Source of the DNA: a virus
Strand: one strand, 5' to 3'
Length of the DNA stretch: 41,505 bases
Virus record (IMG/VR): IMGVR_UViG_3300021083_000089
Location: 1-41,505 of that record
The position numbers and the translations under genes are program-made. Positions within the stretch are counted from its first letter, which is position 1. Every line of letters begins with the position of its first letter. Of the stretch, positions 7,396 to 16,245 are shown piece after piece. The notes under the pieces are model-generated. The model searched no databases, was not told the DNA's origin, and was given only the letters and a program-made list of their open reading frames with translations.

Positions 7396-8528
7396 TATAC
7401 AATACTCACTACTTGGGCATATCCGGCATTGGAGCCGTTAGCATATATTGACATGAGGTGCTGCGTATCGAGATTGCAAAGAACAGGTACCTTCGTAGTA
7501 GCTGCCGCAATCTGTACGGCTGTCTTTAATGTAATTGCCGTTCCAGATACCGTACCAACACGCCCTTGGAAATTATTTGACCCATCGATATATCCAAACA
7601 TCATGGAAGTAGCATCTGCATTACACAGTGCATTTGTAAGGTATGTATGCGCTACAGTGTTGACGGTGACGGGAGAGCCAGGCGTTCCTATTGTGGTTCC
7701 TGATACCGTAAAAGCAGCAGCATACGTATTAGTGCCATCACTATAGGCCACACCAAATAATGTAGAGGTGAGCTGTGCAATATATCTTACTTGCAAGTTT
7801 CCCGATGTGGTCACAGTGCCATCAATAATTTGAGGGGTATTTTTAGTAAGGGTCGTGCCGGAAATACTCACTATCACTGCCGTCGGCTCATAGGAATTAG
7901 CACCGTCACCATAAAATACGAGTGCCGCTGTTGATGATATATTACTCACCGAAATAGCAGACTCATTAGTTCCGCTAATCTGGATTGATGTACCTGTAGT
8001 TACAACCGACGCCGCCACAGTCAAGGCCATGACTTGATTAAAATTTACACCATCAGTCCAAGCTAGTATAGCTTGAGAAGAACTTGTTCTATCAATTGAA
8101 CAGGAATCTGCACTTGTTGCTATAACGGGCGCAAGAGCGCCGCCTGATGGTGTTGTTCCAGATACATTAATCACAAAAGCATTAAGAAATCCAGTCGTAG
8201 AAACATTATCTGCCACAATAGCTTGTGTCGAAGAAAGAGCGCACATAGCTATTGGATTCGATCCTTCCATAGTGGTGCCCGTAACGGTTGCTGGCGTTCC
8301 CCATGCAACAGAATCACCTGTGATAGTACCCACGCAGGCAGTGCCATAACTTGTTGTTGCGTCAGTCCAGTAAGCGAGAACTGTCGTAGAGCTGAGTGAA
8401 CACACTTTAGCACGGCCTGCTACAGTAGTTCCTGTAGTCGCCACTGCAGAACCATCCTTAGTGCCATCCCATGTTGCCCATGTTGCAGTAATGCCGCCTT
8501 GAAATTGCGCCATAGGAAAAGTAAACAT
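7395..8528 (-). CDS. Seven-repeat beta-propeller-like tail protein
   Basis: The 377 residues contain seven repeats of about 50 residues. Each has a strand like S-S-T-x-x-L-x-x-Y-x-D-G, a second strand (x-Y-x-A-x-V-x-x-V-S-G-T) and a link such as I-G-T-P. The last four repeats are clearest (LVFYGDGANSY, FGVAYSDGTNTY, MFGYIDGSNNF, MSIYANGSNAGY). Seven such units suggest a seven-bladed propeller, a fold often used for carbohydrate or receptor binding. It sits in the fibre gene cluster. Function as an adhesin or fibre-tip protein is inferred. Confidence 0.6.
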   Translation of the reverse strand: MFTFPMAQFQGGITATWATWDGTKDGSAVATTGTTVAGRAKVCSLSSTTVLAYWTDATTSYGTACVGTITGDSVAWGTPATVTGTTMEGSNPIAMCALSSTQAIVADNVSTTGFLNAFVINVSGTTPSGGALAPVIATSADSCSIDRTSSSQAILAWTDGVNFNQVMALTVAASVVTTGTSIQISGTNESAISVSNISSTAALVFYGDGANSYEPTAVIVSISGTTLTKNTPQIIDGTVTTSGNLQVRYIAQLTSTLFGVAYSDGTNTYAAAFTVSGTTIGTPGSPVTVNTVAHTYLTNALCNADATSMMFGYIDGSNNFQGRVGTVSGTAITLKTAVQIAAATTKVPVLCNLDTQHLMSIYANGSNAGYAQVVSIV

Positions 8529-8536
8529 ATTTCCTC

Positions 8537-10264
8537 CTATGATGCGTATTGGACGTAAGCGCCGCGCATTTTTGTACCATCGGAAACAAAAGTGCAGATA
8601 AGGACACTGGAGAGCGTGGTGCTTATAGTAGGCGCTCCGCTACTATTCCAAATATAATTTGTGCCAAATGCGAGAGTTTTGGCGCTACTTGCGTTCTGAA
8701 TGAACTGAAATACATACGTGCCGCCGTTGACCATGTTGGTTGGATTAGCCAGCGTGGTGTTTTCCGTCATGCTCTGATAGGCAGATTGAGCTGTTGACAG
8801 ATTCCATGCTGTCGAATTTGATGAACTCGTTGTCGAAACACCCGTAAAATTTTGCTGTGCGGTATAGGATTGCACCGTTCCTAGACAAGCCACCGTATCA
8901 GTGACTGCGGGTAAAGTAAGGGTATAGTTCGTACCACTAGAATTAGCCGATGTTAATGTTGTGGCGCCCGTGGACGAACCAAGCAACTTAATATCACTAT
9001 TGGTAAATGTTTGTGCTGCTGTCCATGTATTGGCCGTGCCGATTACCGTAGCGAGCGTGGTAAGCGTTCCTGATGTCGGTAAAGTAACGTTAGTACTGCC
9101 GGTAGTGGTAAGCGTAAGGGGATTAGCCCCTGACGTGACTAGATTACCACCCAACGTAATAGTGCTTGACCCATTATTTACGCCCGTGCCGCCATAAGTA
9201 GCCCCGACAACAGTCCCCTGCCACACACCCGTGGCGATCGTACCGACCGAGGTTAGCGACGATAACGTCGTAACGCCGGTATTTACCAGCGTGCCACTAG
9301 TAGGCAAGGTAACATTAGTATTTCCGCTTGTCGTAAAGAAACAATTATGTGCTGCGGTTCCCTGAGCAAAAACGAATGCTGCTCCAAAATCAGGAATTGT
9401 TCCTACTATTGACGATGCCGGCGCTGTCGCTGATATTGTTGTGGTATTTGTTGTGCCCAGTATTAACTGATCTGTAGTATTCGTTGCGGCTACCGAAGAT
9501 GGTGAAATCGCACCTAAAGCCAAAGTAATTGCTGGGGTTGTAGTAGCATTAGCAACGGTTCCAGATATACCGTTGGCCGTTGCTACAGAAACGGTAGTAA
9601 CAGTTCCAGAACCAGATACCGCCGCCCATGTTGCATCGCCACGAAGAAAATGCGAAGCATCTCCAGTTGCAGGAGCAGGAACCGCCCCCTTTACGCCGCC
9701 GGAACCCGAATCACCTACCATCGTAACATAACCAGCAGCAGCAAGCGTGCCAGTCACCCCGCTAGAAAGAGGTAACGCTGTACAATTTGTGAGTGTTCCA
9801 GATGCAGGAGTTCCAAGAGCCGGAGAAGCTCCAAATGATGTTAGTGAAGATGCGGTTACCGCACTTGCAAGAGTTGTTCCCGTAAGGGTTCCAGCCGGAG
9901 CAACTACAGTATTACCACTTACTGCTGTGATCAACCCCTTTCCATTAACCGTAAGCGTCGGAATGGATGTGGAAGAGCCAAAACTTCCTGTATTTGTATT
10001 AACTGTGGCAAGGGTGGTAGCATTGCCGCTACTAGTTAAATCGCCTGTCAGATTTGCATTAGTGGTAACATGTCCCGCAGTTAAGCTTGCGGCGGTTCCA
10101 GTTAATCCGGTTCCAGCACCATCAAAAACAGTACCTGTTATTGTGGTTCCTGTGATTGCTTCGGGCGTAATGCTTCCAATAATAAAACTATCAAGCGTAC
10201 CAGTTCCAGATGATGTATTGATCGCTTGTCCTGATGGTAGTTGGCTAATCGGTAGGTTGGTCAT
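8537..10264 (-). CDS. Tail fibre protein
   Basis: The 575-residue protein is extremely rich in Thr, Ser, Gly, Ala and Val. Its N-terminus (LPISQLPSG) and repeated blocks (TVNGKGLITAV, SGVTGTLAAAG, GATYGGTGVNN) are typical of phage fibre shafts. NVTLPTSGTL occurs twice (about residues 314-323 and 390-399). The C-terminal 100 residues are less repetitive (for example TYVFQFIQNASSAKTLAF) and may form the receptor-binding tip. The start has a ribosome site (ACAGGATAGAAA) overlapping the end of the preceding 40-residue gene. Confidence 0.8.
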   Translation of the reverse strand: MTNLPISQLPSGQAINTSSGTGTLDSFIIGSITPEAITGTTITGTVFDGAGTGLTGTAASLTAGHVTTNANLTGDLTSSGNATTLATVNTNTGSFGSSTSIPTLTVNGKGLITAVSGNTVVAPAGTLTGTTLASAVTASSLTSFGASPALGTPASGTLTNCTALPLSSGVTGTLAAAGYVTMVGDSGSGGVKGAVPAPATGDASHFLRGDATWAAVSGSGTVTTVSVATANGISGTVANATTTPAITLALGAISPSSVAATNTTDQLILGTTNTTTISATAPASSIVGTIPDFGAAFVFAQGTAAHNCFFTTSGNTNVTLPTSGTLVNTGVTTLSSLTSVGTIATGVWQGTVVGATYGGTGVNNGSSTITLGGNLVTSGANPLTLTTTGSTNVTLPTSGTLTTLATVIGTANTWTAAQTFTNSDIKLLGSSTGATTLTSANSSGTNYTLTLPAVTDTVACLGTVQSYTAQQNFTGVSTTSSSNSTAWNLSTAQSAYQSMTENTTLANPTNMVNGGTYVFQFIQNASSAKTLAFGTNYIWNSSGAPTISTTLSSVLICTFVSDGTKMRGAYVQYAS

Positions 10265-10267
10265 TTT

Positions 10268-10390
10268 CTATCCTGTTGTGAGAGTGTCGCCATTAGATGC
10301 GGTCAAAATATCGCCAGCAGTATCGGTAATCGTATAAATTACGGGAGGTGTATAATGTGCAAATAATAATTTCCTTCGCCTTCTTGTCAT
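10268..10390 (-). CDS. Small 40-residue protein before the fibre gene
   Basis: A good ribosome site (AGGATTTAAT) precedes the ATG at 10390. The product starts with a basic patch (MTRRRRKLLF) followed by a short strand-rich tail (VIYTITDTAGDILTASNGD). Such short basic-start plus tail-like peptides are often found next to fibre genes. It ends 3 bases before the fibre start, so it is likely cotranscribed. Function unknown; possibly a minor virion protein. Confidence 0.55.
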   Translation of the reverse strand: MTRRRRKLLFAHYTPPVIYTITDTAGDILTASNGDTLTTG

Positions 10391-10401
10391 ATTAAATCCT
10401 A

Positions 10402-10773
10402 TTAATTAGCGTTTGCGGCAATTACAACAGTTACGCTGGTAACGCCAGAACCGGCGGAAGGCTGTATATATAGTGGGGCTTGTGCGATTGTTGCAAGGGT
10501 TGCGGAAGAATAAGCGATCGCATTACCGAAATTATCCGTCAATGTAAACCATGATGCGGTTGACGGAGATGTTATTGCTAATGGGTCATTACTTCCCTGT
10601 AGAGTAACCGTGCCGCCAAATGTTCCAAACATATGAACTGTTTTATCTGCCAAACTAGAACATGTCATTACTGAACCCACACTACTCGCTACAAGCGGTG
10701 TCCAGGTTACCACAGACAACCCATTAGCCGTGGGAACAAGTGGATTAGAGGTTGAATTAACTGTTGTTGTCAT
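10402..10773 (-). CDS. Fibre-cluster structural protein
   Basis: The 123-residue protein is beta-rich with the sequence GTFGGTVTLQGSNDP, then W-F-T-L-T-D-N-F-G-N and a hydrophobic C-terminus (VTSVTVVIAANAN). This layout (LQGSnd ... W..L.d..G) is common in small phage surface or fibre-associated proteins. No enzyme motif. It lies in a run of six small fibre-module genes between baseplate and long fibre. Exact role unknown. Confidence 0.55.
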   Translation of the reverse strand: MTTTVNSTSNPLVPTANGLSVVTWTPLVASSVGSVMTCSSLADKTVHMFGTFGGTVTLQGSNDPLAITSPSTASWFTLTDNFGNAIAYSSATLATIAQAPLYIQPSAGSGVTSVTVVIAANAN

Positions 10774-10788
10774 TTTATTAACCTTTTA

Positions 10789-11169
10789 TTAACTTAATTG
10801 ACCCGAAGCCACCCAAACAGTAGGAGCTATTTTTTGTATTCTTGACTTGGCATTGCGTGTTGTAATAGTAAATACACTACCGGGAGATTCTAATGTATCG
10901 CCAGTAATGGCGAGAGTAACAACGCCAGTACCGATATTGTAAATATCGATAAAGCCATTATCGGGGAATGGTACAGAGGAATTTGCCGGAATAGTATAAA
11001 TTTGCGCTGACGAGTTACTCGCTGTAACCGTTCCATAACAATCGGATAGAGCAAATGTATATGCGGTTCCAGTTTGGGAATTAACCGTGGAGGGGATACC
11101 AGTTCCCGGCAATCCCTGTTGTCCAACGGTGATAACTTGTATTTGATCAATCGAACTTGTATCTGTCAT
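10789..11169 (-). CDS. Fibre-cluster structural protein
   Basis: The ATG at 11169 overlaps the stop of the upstream gene (ATGA) and is preferred to the one at 11187; the product then has 126 residues. It includes VITVGQQGLPGTG, like the collagen-like/GLPG collar of fibre proteins, and a beta-rich body with IDIYNIGTGVVTLAI. It probably forms part of the fibre or its attachment; family not identified. Confidence 0.55.
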   Translation of the reverse strand: MTDTSSIDQIQVITVGQQGLPGTGIPSTVNSQTGTAYTFALSDCYGTVTASNSSAQIYTIPANSSVPFPDNGFIDIYNIGTGVVTLAITGDTLESPGSVFTITTRNAKSRIQKIAPTVWVASGQLS

Positions 11170-11519
11170 ACGCTTATACTCACACATCCCTGTAAAATTC
11201 GATTAATAAAACCACCTGAAGAAGTGACCTCTAAATTGTAAAAACCACACTGAGCCGTCAACATAGCCGTAGCACTTCCAGCTAGGAATGGAGTAATTAT
11301 AGCAAGCACTCCATTATTATAATCAAATGTTATGCCGCCGTTTTCGGTCGTAAGAGTGACGAATGGCGTAGGGTATCCTGCTTGCGTAAACATATTTAAC
11401 GCAGCACTTGCCCCGGTCAAGTCAGTCAAATTACCAAGACCGTCTGACAAAACAAACGTCTGTGAAAAGTCCACGCCGATATATATTGTGAGGTCAAATG
11501 TGCCGGGAGTGACTGACAT
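11166..11519 (-). CDS. Conserved phage tail-module protein
   Basis: The 117 residues follow a pattern common to a small phage protein found beside fibre genes: FDLTIYIGVDFSQTFVLSD, then L-T-D-L-T-G-A-S-A, NGGITFDYNNG, and GFYNLEVTSSGGFINRILQG. It is beta-rich with no catalytic motif. It overlaps the next gene by 4 bp. Probably a structural or assembly protein of the fibre network; the exact role is not known. Confidence 0.6.
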   Translation of the reverse strand: MSVTPGTFDLTIYIGVDFSQTFVLSDGLGNLTDLTGASAALNMFTQAGYPTPFVTLTTENGGITFDYNNGVLAIITPFLAGSATAMLTAQCGFYNLEVTSSGGFINRILQGCVSISV

Positions 11520-11520
11520 A

Positions 11521-11919
11521 TTAACTTGTTGATGCTGGCGTTGGTGTTGGCGCAGCTGGCATTACAGGAGCTACAGCAGGAGGGTTCATACTCACACGTA
11601 GCGCGGTAATTTTCGATCGCGTTGTAGCAAGCCATCCGCCATCAGTTCCTAAAATAGCCTCGTCACGGCGACGTGCAGTAATGGTATTTTCAAGAACTAT
11701 TATTTGATTTAAGATAGTGATTGTCGCTGGTGATATTGTTGATGGTTTGCCGATGGGATTGCCGTTTTCGTCAGGTGTAATAGAGCCGCCTATTGCCTGT
11801 ATATTAAACAAATCAGCATGCGCTTCATCAGTTACAGGAACGACATCTTTAGGCATATTGGTTCCATGAATAGCTATATCATAGAAACCACCAGTTGATT
11901 TTGAGTAAAATTTAGACAT
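11521..11919 (-). CDS. Putative tail fibre assembly protein
   Basis: The 132-residue protein starts MSKFYSKSTGGFYD and has a central span (HADLFNIQAIGGSITPDENG) like tail fibre assembly chaperones, a helix with ENTITARRRDEAI, and a Pro/Ala-rich C-terminus. Such chaperones help fibres trimerise and attach. Its location just after the short fibre gene fits. Sequence similarity is by pattern only. Confidence 0.55.
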   Translation of the reverse strand: MSKFYSKSTGGFYDIAIHGTNMPKDVVPVTDEAHADLFNIQAIGGSITPDENGNPIGKPSTISPATITILNQIIVLENTITARRRDEAILGTDGGWLATTRSKITALRVSMNPPAVAPVMPAAPTPTPASTS

Positions 11920-11921
11920 TT

Positions 11922-12578
11922 TTAATACCCAATTGCAAAAATATTAACGTTATAAGGTCCAGAAGAGCTTGCAGCCACGGTTACTACAGATGTGCTTGTT
12001 TCTTGTATTTCTACAGCAACACCAGATGGAGCGGTATTGTTTCCTAAAAAGCATACAAAGCCCCTGGCGATATGATTAGGGAAGGTTGTTGGTAGTGTAA
12101 CCGCCGTACCAGTACCGCCAGCGGCCGCACCGGTTACCCATTGAATAATTATCCCGCTTGGCAACGCCAGATAGCCGCTGTTACCGCTGACCGCATCATA
12201 TAAATCAGGTGACCAATCCGCGCCAGGCGGGGTTGTGGTGTTGCTATTAGTTAGTGACGTATAAACGACACCACCATCAATAACACGATTACCGATAGAA
12301 TATGAAAACGGAGAGCCGCCATTCATTGTTGAAGTAATAAACGGCGGGGTTCCTGTCTGTTGATAGAGCTGGATAGCTGTAGTGATATCATTGAACAGTT
12401 GATTCGTTTGCGCCCTATCAATAGGCAACGCTGACGGGTTGGTTGCTATAGGTAAAGCATAATCCGCACCCCATCCTGTCGTATAGCTGATTGCACCGCC
12501 ACCTGGCGGAGTATCTGGCACAACTGTTAAGTCGCCACCTTCGCCGAAAATCACATCAAAATAGCCTGAAATTGGCAT
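11922..12578 (-). CDS. Short tail fibre with Gp53-like C-terminal domain
   Basis: The 218-residue protein has an N-terminal attachment region (about residues 30-75, with YALPIATNPSALPIDRAQTN and QLFNDITTAIQLYQQTG), as seen in baseplate-proximal fibres. It also has a C-terminal module (about 140-218, SGIIIQWVTG, then VTLPTTFPNHIARGFVCFLG) of the Gp53-like fibre-tip type. It follows DUF2612 in the baseplate operon, the usual place for the first fibre gene. Likely binds the host surface or connects longer fibres. Confidence 0.7.
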   Translation of the reverse strand: MPISGYFDVIFGEGGDLTVVPDTPPGGGAISYTTGWGADYALPIATNPSALPIDRAQTNQLFNDITTAIQLYQQTGTPPFITSTMNGGSPFSYSIGNRVIDGGVVYTSLTNSNTTTPPGADWSPDLYDAVSGNSGYLALPSGIIIQWVTGAAAGGTGTAVTLPTTFPNHIARGFVCFLGNNTAPSGVAVEIQETSTSVVTVAASSSGPYNVNIFAIGY

Positions 12579-12589
12579 AACAAGAACTC

Positions 12590-13249
12590 CTAAATTGCAA
12601 AATTGCCGTTATTAAAATTTACGTTGCTTGTACCAAATCCGAATGGAATTTGACTTGCAGTTATATAATATGAACCCACACCAGCAGGCCGCGGTAGAAT
12701 ATCGAAATTGTTAAATAAAAATGTCATATCGGCAGTAGGTGTGAAATTAAATACATACCTCTGCCGCATATATCCTTGATCTTGCAGAAATGCCACTCCC
12801 ATATTGCCGAACAAATAATCGAGCATCCTGTTTATTTCTGGAACCGTACCACTACTAACGAGTTGAAAATACCGCAAGCGAAGATAAAGACGCGCCATTT
12901 CCGTAGGCATTTGCGTTACAACGCCGCTCGGATTATCAAAATTGTAATTGAAGAAATTACCATTCGTTGCGCCAAATCCAAACACCGTTTCAGTGGGAGG
13001 AGTGGCATTAGAAACAACATTTATAGGTGCACCAAGGATAATTGACCATACCGACAAACCGAAGTCATTAGCCGTAACGAGATCAAAAACATTGGTCAAC
13101 CAGCTTTCCCAAAAATCAGTCTGATTAGTGACTACAAACGTATTAAGCTGATCAAGCAATGATTGAAGGTTAACAGCATCATTGTATTCCCACAAAATCG
13201 CTTTCAGCAGGTCAACACTAAAATCAAACTCTTGTATTGTGTCGGTCAT
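12590..13249 (-). CDS. DUF2612 baseplate protein
   Basis: The 219-residue protein shows the DUF2612 arrangement: an N-terminal helical part (DLLKAILWEYNDAVNLQSLLDQ), a W-rich segment (FWESWLTNVFDLVTAN) and L-S-V-W-S-I-I-L-G, followed by a beta-rich C-terminal half with RLYLRLRYFQL. In related phages this protein follows gpJ and links the baseplate to fibres (gpI-like position). The stop of the J-like gene and the start here overlap by one base. Confidence 0.8.
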   Translation of the reverse strand: MTDTIQEFDFSVDLLKAILWEYNDAVNLQSLLDQLNTFVVTNQTDFWESWLTNVFDLVTANDFGLSVWSIILGAPINVVSNATPPTETVFGFGATNGNFFNYNFDNPSGVVTQMPTEMARLYLRLRYFQLVSSGTVPEINRMLDYLFGNMGVAFLQDQGYMRQRYVFNFTPTADMTFLFNNFDILPRPAGVGSYYITASQIPFGFGTSNVNFNNGNFAI

Positions 13250-14430
13250 TAGGTGATTACCACCGTTATGTATGTCAGCTGAGTTTGTGCGATCTGATTA
13301 GGGTTAATCGTGATAGGAGTATTAGTATATGATACTGGACTCACTAAACTAATCTGGACGTTGCTGATATAATATTGCGGATACTGCGCGGCTAGACCTG
13401 CCATAATTTCAAATGGAGAAACATTACTACCAACGACAAATCCAGCGAATCCAACAACACCGCCAGCGGCGTAGTTAAGAATTGCATTCTGAATATTGGT
13501 TGAATTTCCGTTAGAGGTCGCAACCTTAATCAAAATCCCAATGCCCGTAGGCCTATCAAATGATACTGCATATGTTTGACCACTGACAGGTTCAACAAGA
13601 TCAACTGTAGTGCTACCGTTCCAATTGCAACCACTTGATTTATTTTCTAGCAAAGCGGCCGCCACATCAGTATTGGTTCCACCTTCGACACAAGCATAGA
13701 TCGAATGCGGCAACATGCTGATTGTATCAATTGTTTGCGTTAGATATGAGATATTTTCCAAAAATGATAGACTGGTAACGCCAGGCACCGCATAGAGTGC
13801 AGAAGTAATTGCAACGGGCAATGCTACACCCTGAAATGCAAGCGTATTATCTCTTAATACACGAGTTTTCTGGTCGCTCTGCGTCGCCGTACCAAGTACG
13901 CCAGCCGTGGGGTTTGTAACTGTCTCCCACCCCAAAACACTGCTAACAATAGTAGTAAGAGCGCTAACAGCGCATGGTATCGCCCCATAGACTACACTTG
14001 CAAAATCAGCCGTTGCCGTGCCGCCCACAATGGTAACTGCTTCAGTAGTAGCAAATATATCACCCGCCGCCGTTTGGGCTTGCGAACCCTGTGGAACGAC
14101 TGTACTTGATACGCCTGTCAGTGTAACGCCTGTAACTACCGTTTGTGTTGCTGCTGTACGCTGCATGCCGGTAAGCTGCATGATAGCATCAAGAAACGCG
14201 CCCCCCGCAAGATTAGGATTTATTTGATTTGCAAGTGCAGCATTATTATTGACCATTGCCGTAAGAATAGTAGTTTCAGCATTAATCAAAACACCTTGCG
14301 GAGTGTCTGCTGTAACGATTAGATCGCTACCAAATGCAGCCTGATATTGGGATTGCACAGCGCTTAATATAGACGATGTATCAGGAACTATAACGCCCGT
14401 AGTATCGATGTATTCATACATATCTGTCAT
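13249..14430 (-). CDS. Baseplate J-like wedge protein
   Basis: The 393-residue protein matches the baseplate J family: N-terminal SAVQSQYQAAFGSDLIVTAD, TPQGVLINAETTILT, ANQINPNLAGGAFLDAIMQLTG, then the beta-rich core (GVTLTGVSSTVVPQGSQA and a GDIFATTEAV strand) and the helical C-terminal half (AAGGVVGFAGFVVG). It forms the wedge arms of contractile tail baseplates. Three genes upstream (gp25-like, spike, hub) complete the usual order. Confidence 0.88.
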   Translation of the reverse strand: MTDMYEYIDTTGVIVPDTSSILSAVQSQYQAAFGSDLIVTADTPQGVLINAETTILTAMVNNNAALANQINPNLAGGAFLDAIMQLTGMQRTAATQTVVTGVTLTGVSSTVVPQGSQAQTAAGDIFATTEAVTIVGGTATADFASVVYGAIPCAVSALTTIVSSVLGWETVTNPTAGVLGTATQSDQKTRVLRDNTLAFQGVALPVAITSALYAVPGVTSLSFLENISYLTQTIDTISMLPHSIYACVEGGTNTDVAAALLENKSSGCNWNGSTTVDLVEPVSGQTYAVSFDRPTGIGILIKVATSNGNSTNIQNAILNYAAGGVVGFAGFVVGSNVSPFEIMAGLAAQYPQYYISNVQISLVSPVSYTNTPITINPNQIAQTQLTYITVVIT

Positions 14431-14432
14431 AG

Positions 14433-14780
14433 TTAACCGCTGATTGTGCTAGTGCCGTATTGAGTTGTGATATCTGCTGTATAGGTAAGGATATTATTAG
14501 ATAAAGCCATTGTAATATTACTAACTAATGTAACGCCATCTACCGATTGTAATATACGCAATAAGTATGATTGCCATAATGGAAGATTAGGAACGCCCAC
14601 CCAAACCGATTCGAAATTAGGCATCCCATTCTGTGTAAAATATTCCATTTCCCCGAGCTGTGCCCGTGTCGCAGTCATACATGCCGCCAATATCGCATCA
14701 TTCGCCGTTAGTAAAATAAGGTTGCCATCAGTACCGAGATAAAGGTCATTCGCTGAATTTGTGCCAAATGTCTGAACCAT
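14433..14780 (-). CDS. Baseplate wedge protein, gp25-like position
   Basis: The 115-residue protein starts FGTNSANDLYLGTDGNLILLTANDAILAACMTATR and continues with QLGEMEYFTQNGMPNFES and a C-terminal L-W-Q-S-Y-L-L-R helix. This layout (dGn..l..g..Ai.q........GE......G...f) is that of short baseplate proteins located between spike and gpJ in compact myoviruses, equivalent to gp25/gpW. The assignment rests on pattern and gene order. Confidence 0.65.
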   Translation of the reverse strand: MVQTFGTNSANDLYLGTDGNLILLTANDAILAACMTATRAQLGEMEYFTQNGMPNFESVWVGVPNLPLWQSYLLRILQSVDGVTLVSNITMALSNNILTYTADITTQYGTSTISG

Positions 14781-15400
14781 TAGTATTCTTCCACAGTAAA
14801 CGCAGGGTTATATGCCGAATTTGTGCCAACAGTTAACGATCCTGTCGTAGATACAGATGGCGAATCAAATACTATTGCTGGTGCTGTTAACTTGATTGTA
14901 CCACTTGATATAGCTATTCTGCAAGTTCCATCAATGGTTTGCAGCACAACATTATCGGCATCCTCTTCGTTAATGACCACGCTTTGAAACATCGTATCGG
15001 GGATGAACATGGCATCAGCAAATGTATGTTGCCGGATAGTATTTGGCGGAGATTGCAAATAGGATTGCAGGAAATTTGATATATCGCGGTCATTGGCTTT
15101 AATCCATCCAATGTCACCGGGGTTTATTGGGAAACTGAGTACAAATCCACCACCACCAAGCTGTAAAACTGGTATTGATGCTATTTGCGCCCGTTCAAGC
15201 TGCGTATTAGCCGTAGTGAGCATTACGATAAGTGGCTGTACCAAGGCTCGGTTAGTTTCTCTGTCATACGCAATCACGCGAGCCGGAAGCATGTCATCAG
15301 TACTTTGTAGAGTCTTCGTTATTGCAAGGCTAATAGCTCCATATAGCGTTCCGTCGTTTGCGGTATTGCGCGAAGGGGGGGGAGACGTGTCCATTGTCAT
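14780..15400 (-). CDS. Baseplate spike, Gp138-like
   Basis: The 206-residue protein has the OB-fold N-terminal half of Gp138/gpV-type spikes: LPARVIAYDRETNRALVQPLIV, IASIPVLQLGGGGFVLSFPINPGD, IGWIKANDRDI. This is followed by a beta-rich C-terminal stretch (CRIAISSGTIKLTAPAIVFD) that probably makes the membrane-piercing tip. No HxH iron-binding tip is obvious. It overlaps the hub gene by 4 bp and the next gene by 1 bp. Confidence 0.82.
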   Translation of the reverse strand: MTMDTSPPPSRNTANDGTLYGAISLAITKTLQSTDDMLPARVIAYDRETNRALVQPLIVMLTTANTQLERAQIASIPVLQLGGGGFVLSFPINPGDIGWIKANDRDISNFLQSYLQSPPNTIRQHTFADAMFIPDTMFQSVVINEEDADNVVLQTIDGTCRIAISSGTIKLTAPAIVFDSPSVSTTGSLTVGTNSAYNPAFTVEEY

Positions 15401-16245
15401 GATACATTTGCCGCAGCACGGTTAGGGGCTCTTCCTTGTATTGTTTGAAAAAATGGTTGCTCACGATTCGCAATGTCGTAATCAATTCTATCTACTACAT
15501 ACATACCATTTGATACGGGATTTTCTTCGCTTTGTATAACGATATTCCCGCCGAGATTTATAGTATTATCCATCATCAAAGTAACGAACACACCAAGTTC
15601 TGTTATTTGCGGTATACCAACCATGCCAGTTGCAGCATTAATAATACGCGGTGCGCCAATAAGAGCCTTATCTTCATCAATAACAACCAGATTATTATTA
15701 GACACAAAAGCCTTAATCCCTCCAACGTTATTAAGCTGTTGAATCTGTGCCGCTACTGAACCGGTATGCGAGATATTACTAATATTCTTGTCGGTCGCCT
15801 GGAATAATAACGTTAACCCCAAATCAATGGCAATATTTTGCGCCATAGCAGATAATAACGTAAATGCAGTATAGGTGCGAGCATTTGATTTTGTTGCCGC
15901 AAACGTGTTGGTAAAGCAATCAAGAATTATACCGATATCCGGCGGCTGCATCATTGTACTTTTCCATACGCCACCATCAAATAACGTAAATGTACCGTAA
16001 CTCTCACGCCCTACTTCTAGCGTTAATCTAACATTTGTGCGGTTAGGATTGAGTGGGGAAGTTTGACTAAGGATAAAATTACGTTGTGTTTTCGTCATGT
16101 TGTAGATAGTGCAATTACAACTATTGGATAATGCACTGGCGAATTTTTGTCCTGTTGCTCGAATATACAGCCCATCGAATGTATTGGTGCTATCCGCAAA
16201 GGCTATCGTAACCTTGACTATTCTTTGATCAAAAGCAGAAGTCAT
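15397..16245 (-). CDS. Baseplate hub protein (gpD/gp44-like)
   Basis: The 282-residue protein begins with a beta-barrel-like region (RIVKVTIAFADSTNTFDGLYI). It has the phrase TLEVGRESYGTFTLFDGGVWKS, a helical insertion with AFTLLSAMAQNIAIDLGLTL, and later FVSNNNLVVIDEDKAL, NAATGMVGIPQI and ISYDIA-like strands. These features and its place between the plug and the spike genes fit the hub of compact myoviruses, on which the spike sits. Family recognised by layout. Confidence 0.72.
   Translation of the reverse strand: MTSAFDQRIVKVTIAFADSTNTFDGLYIRATGQKFASALSNSCNCTIYNMTKTQRNFILSQTSPLNPNRTNVRLTLEVGRESYGTFTLFDGGVWKSTMMQPPDIGIILDCFTNTFAATKSNARTYTAFTLLSAMAQNIAIDLGLTLLFQATDKNISNISHTGSVAAQIQQLNNVGGIKAFVSNNNLVVIDEDKALIGAPRIINAATGMVGIPQITELGVFVTLMMDNTINLGGNIVIQSEENPVSNGMYVVDRIDYDIANREQPFFQTIQGRAPNRAAANVS

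Noticed and set aside
9747-10337. Long plus-strand open frame rich in Val and Pro
   Set aside because: It is the antisense of the low-complexity Thr/Ser/Gly tail fibre gene; no ribosome site or family-like sequence.
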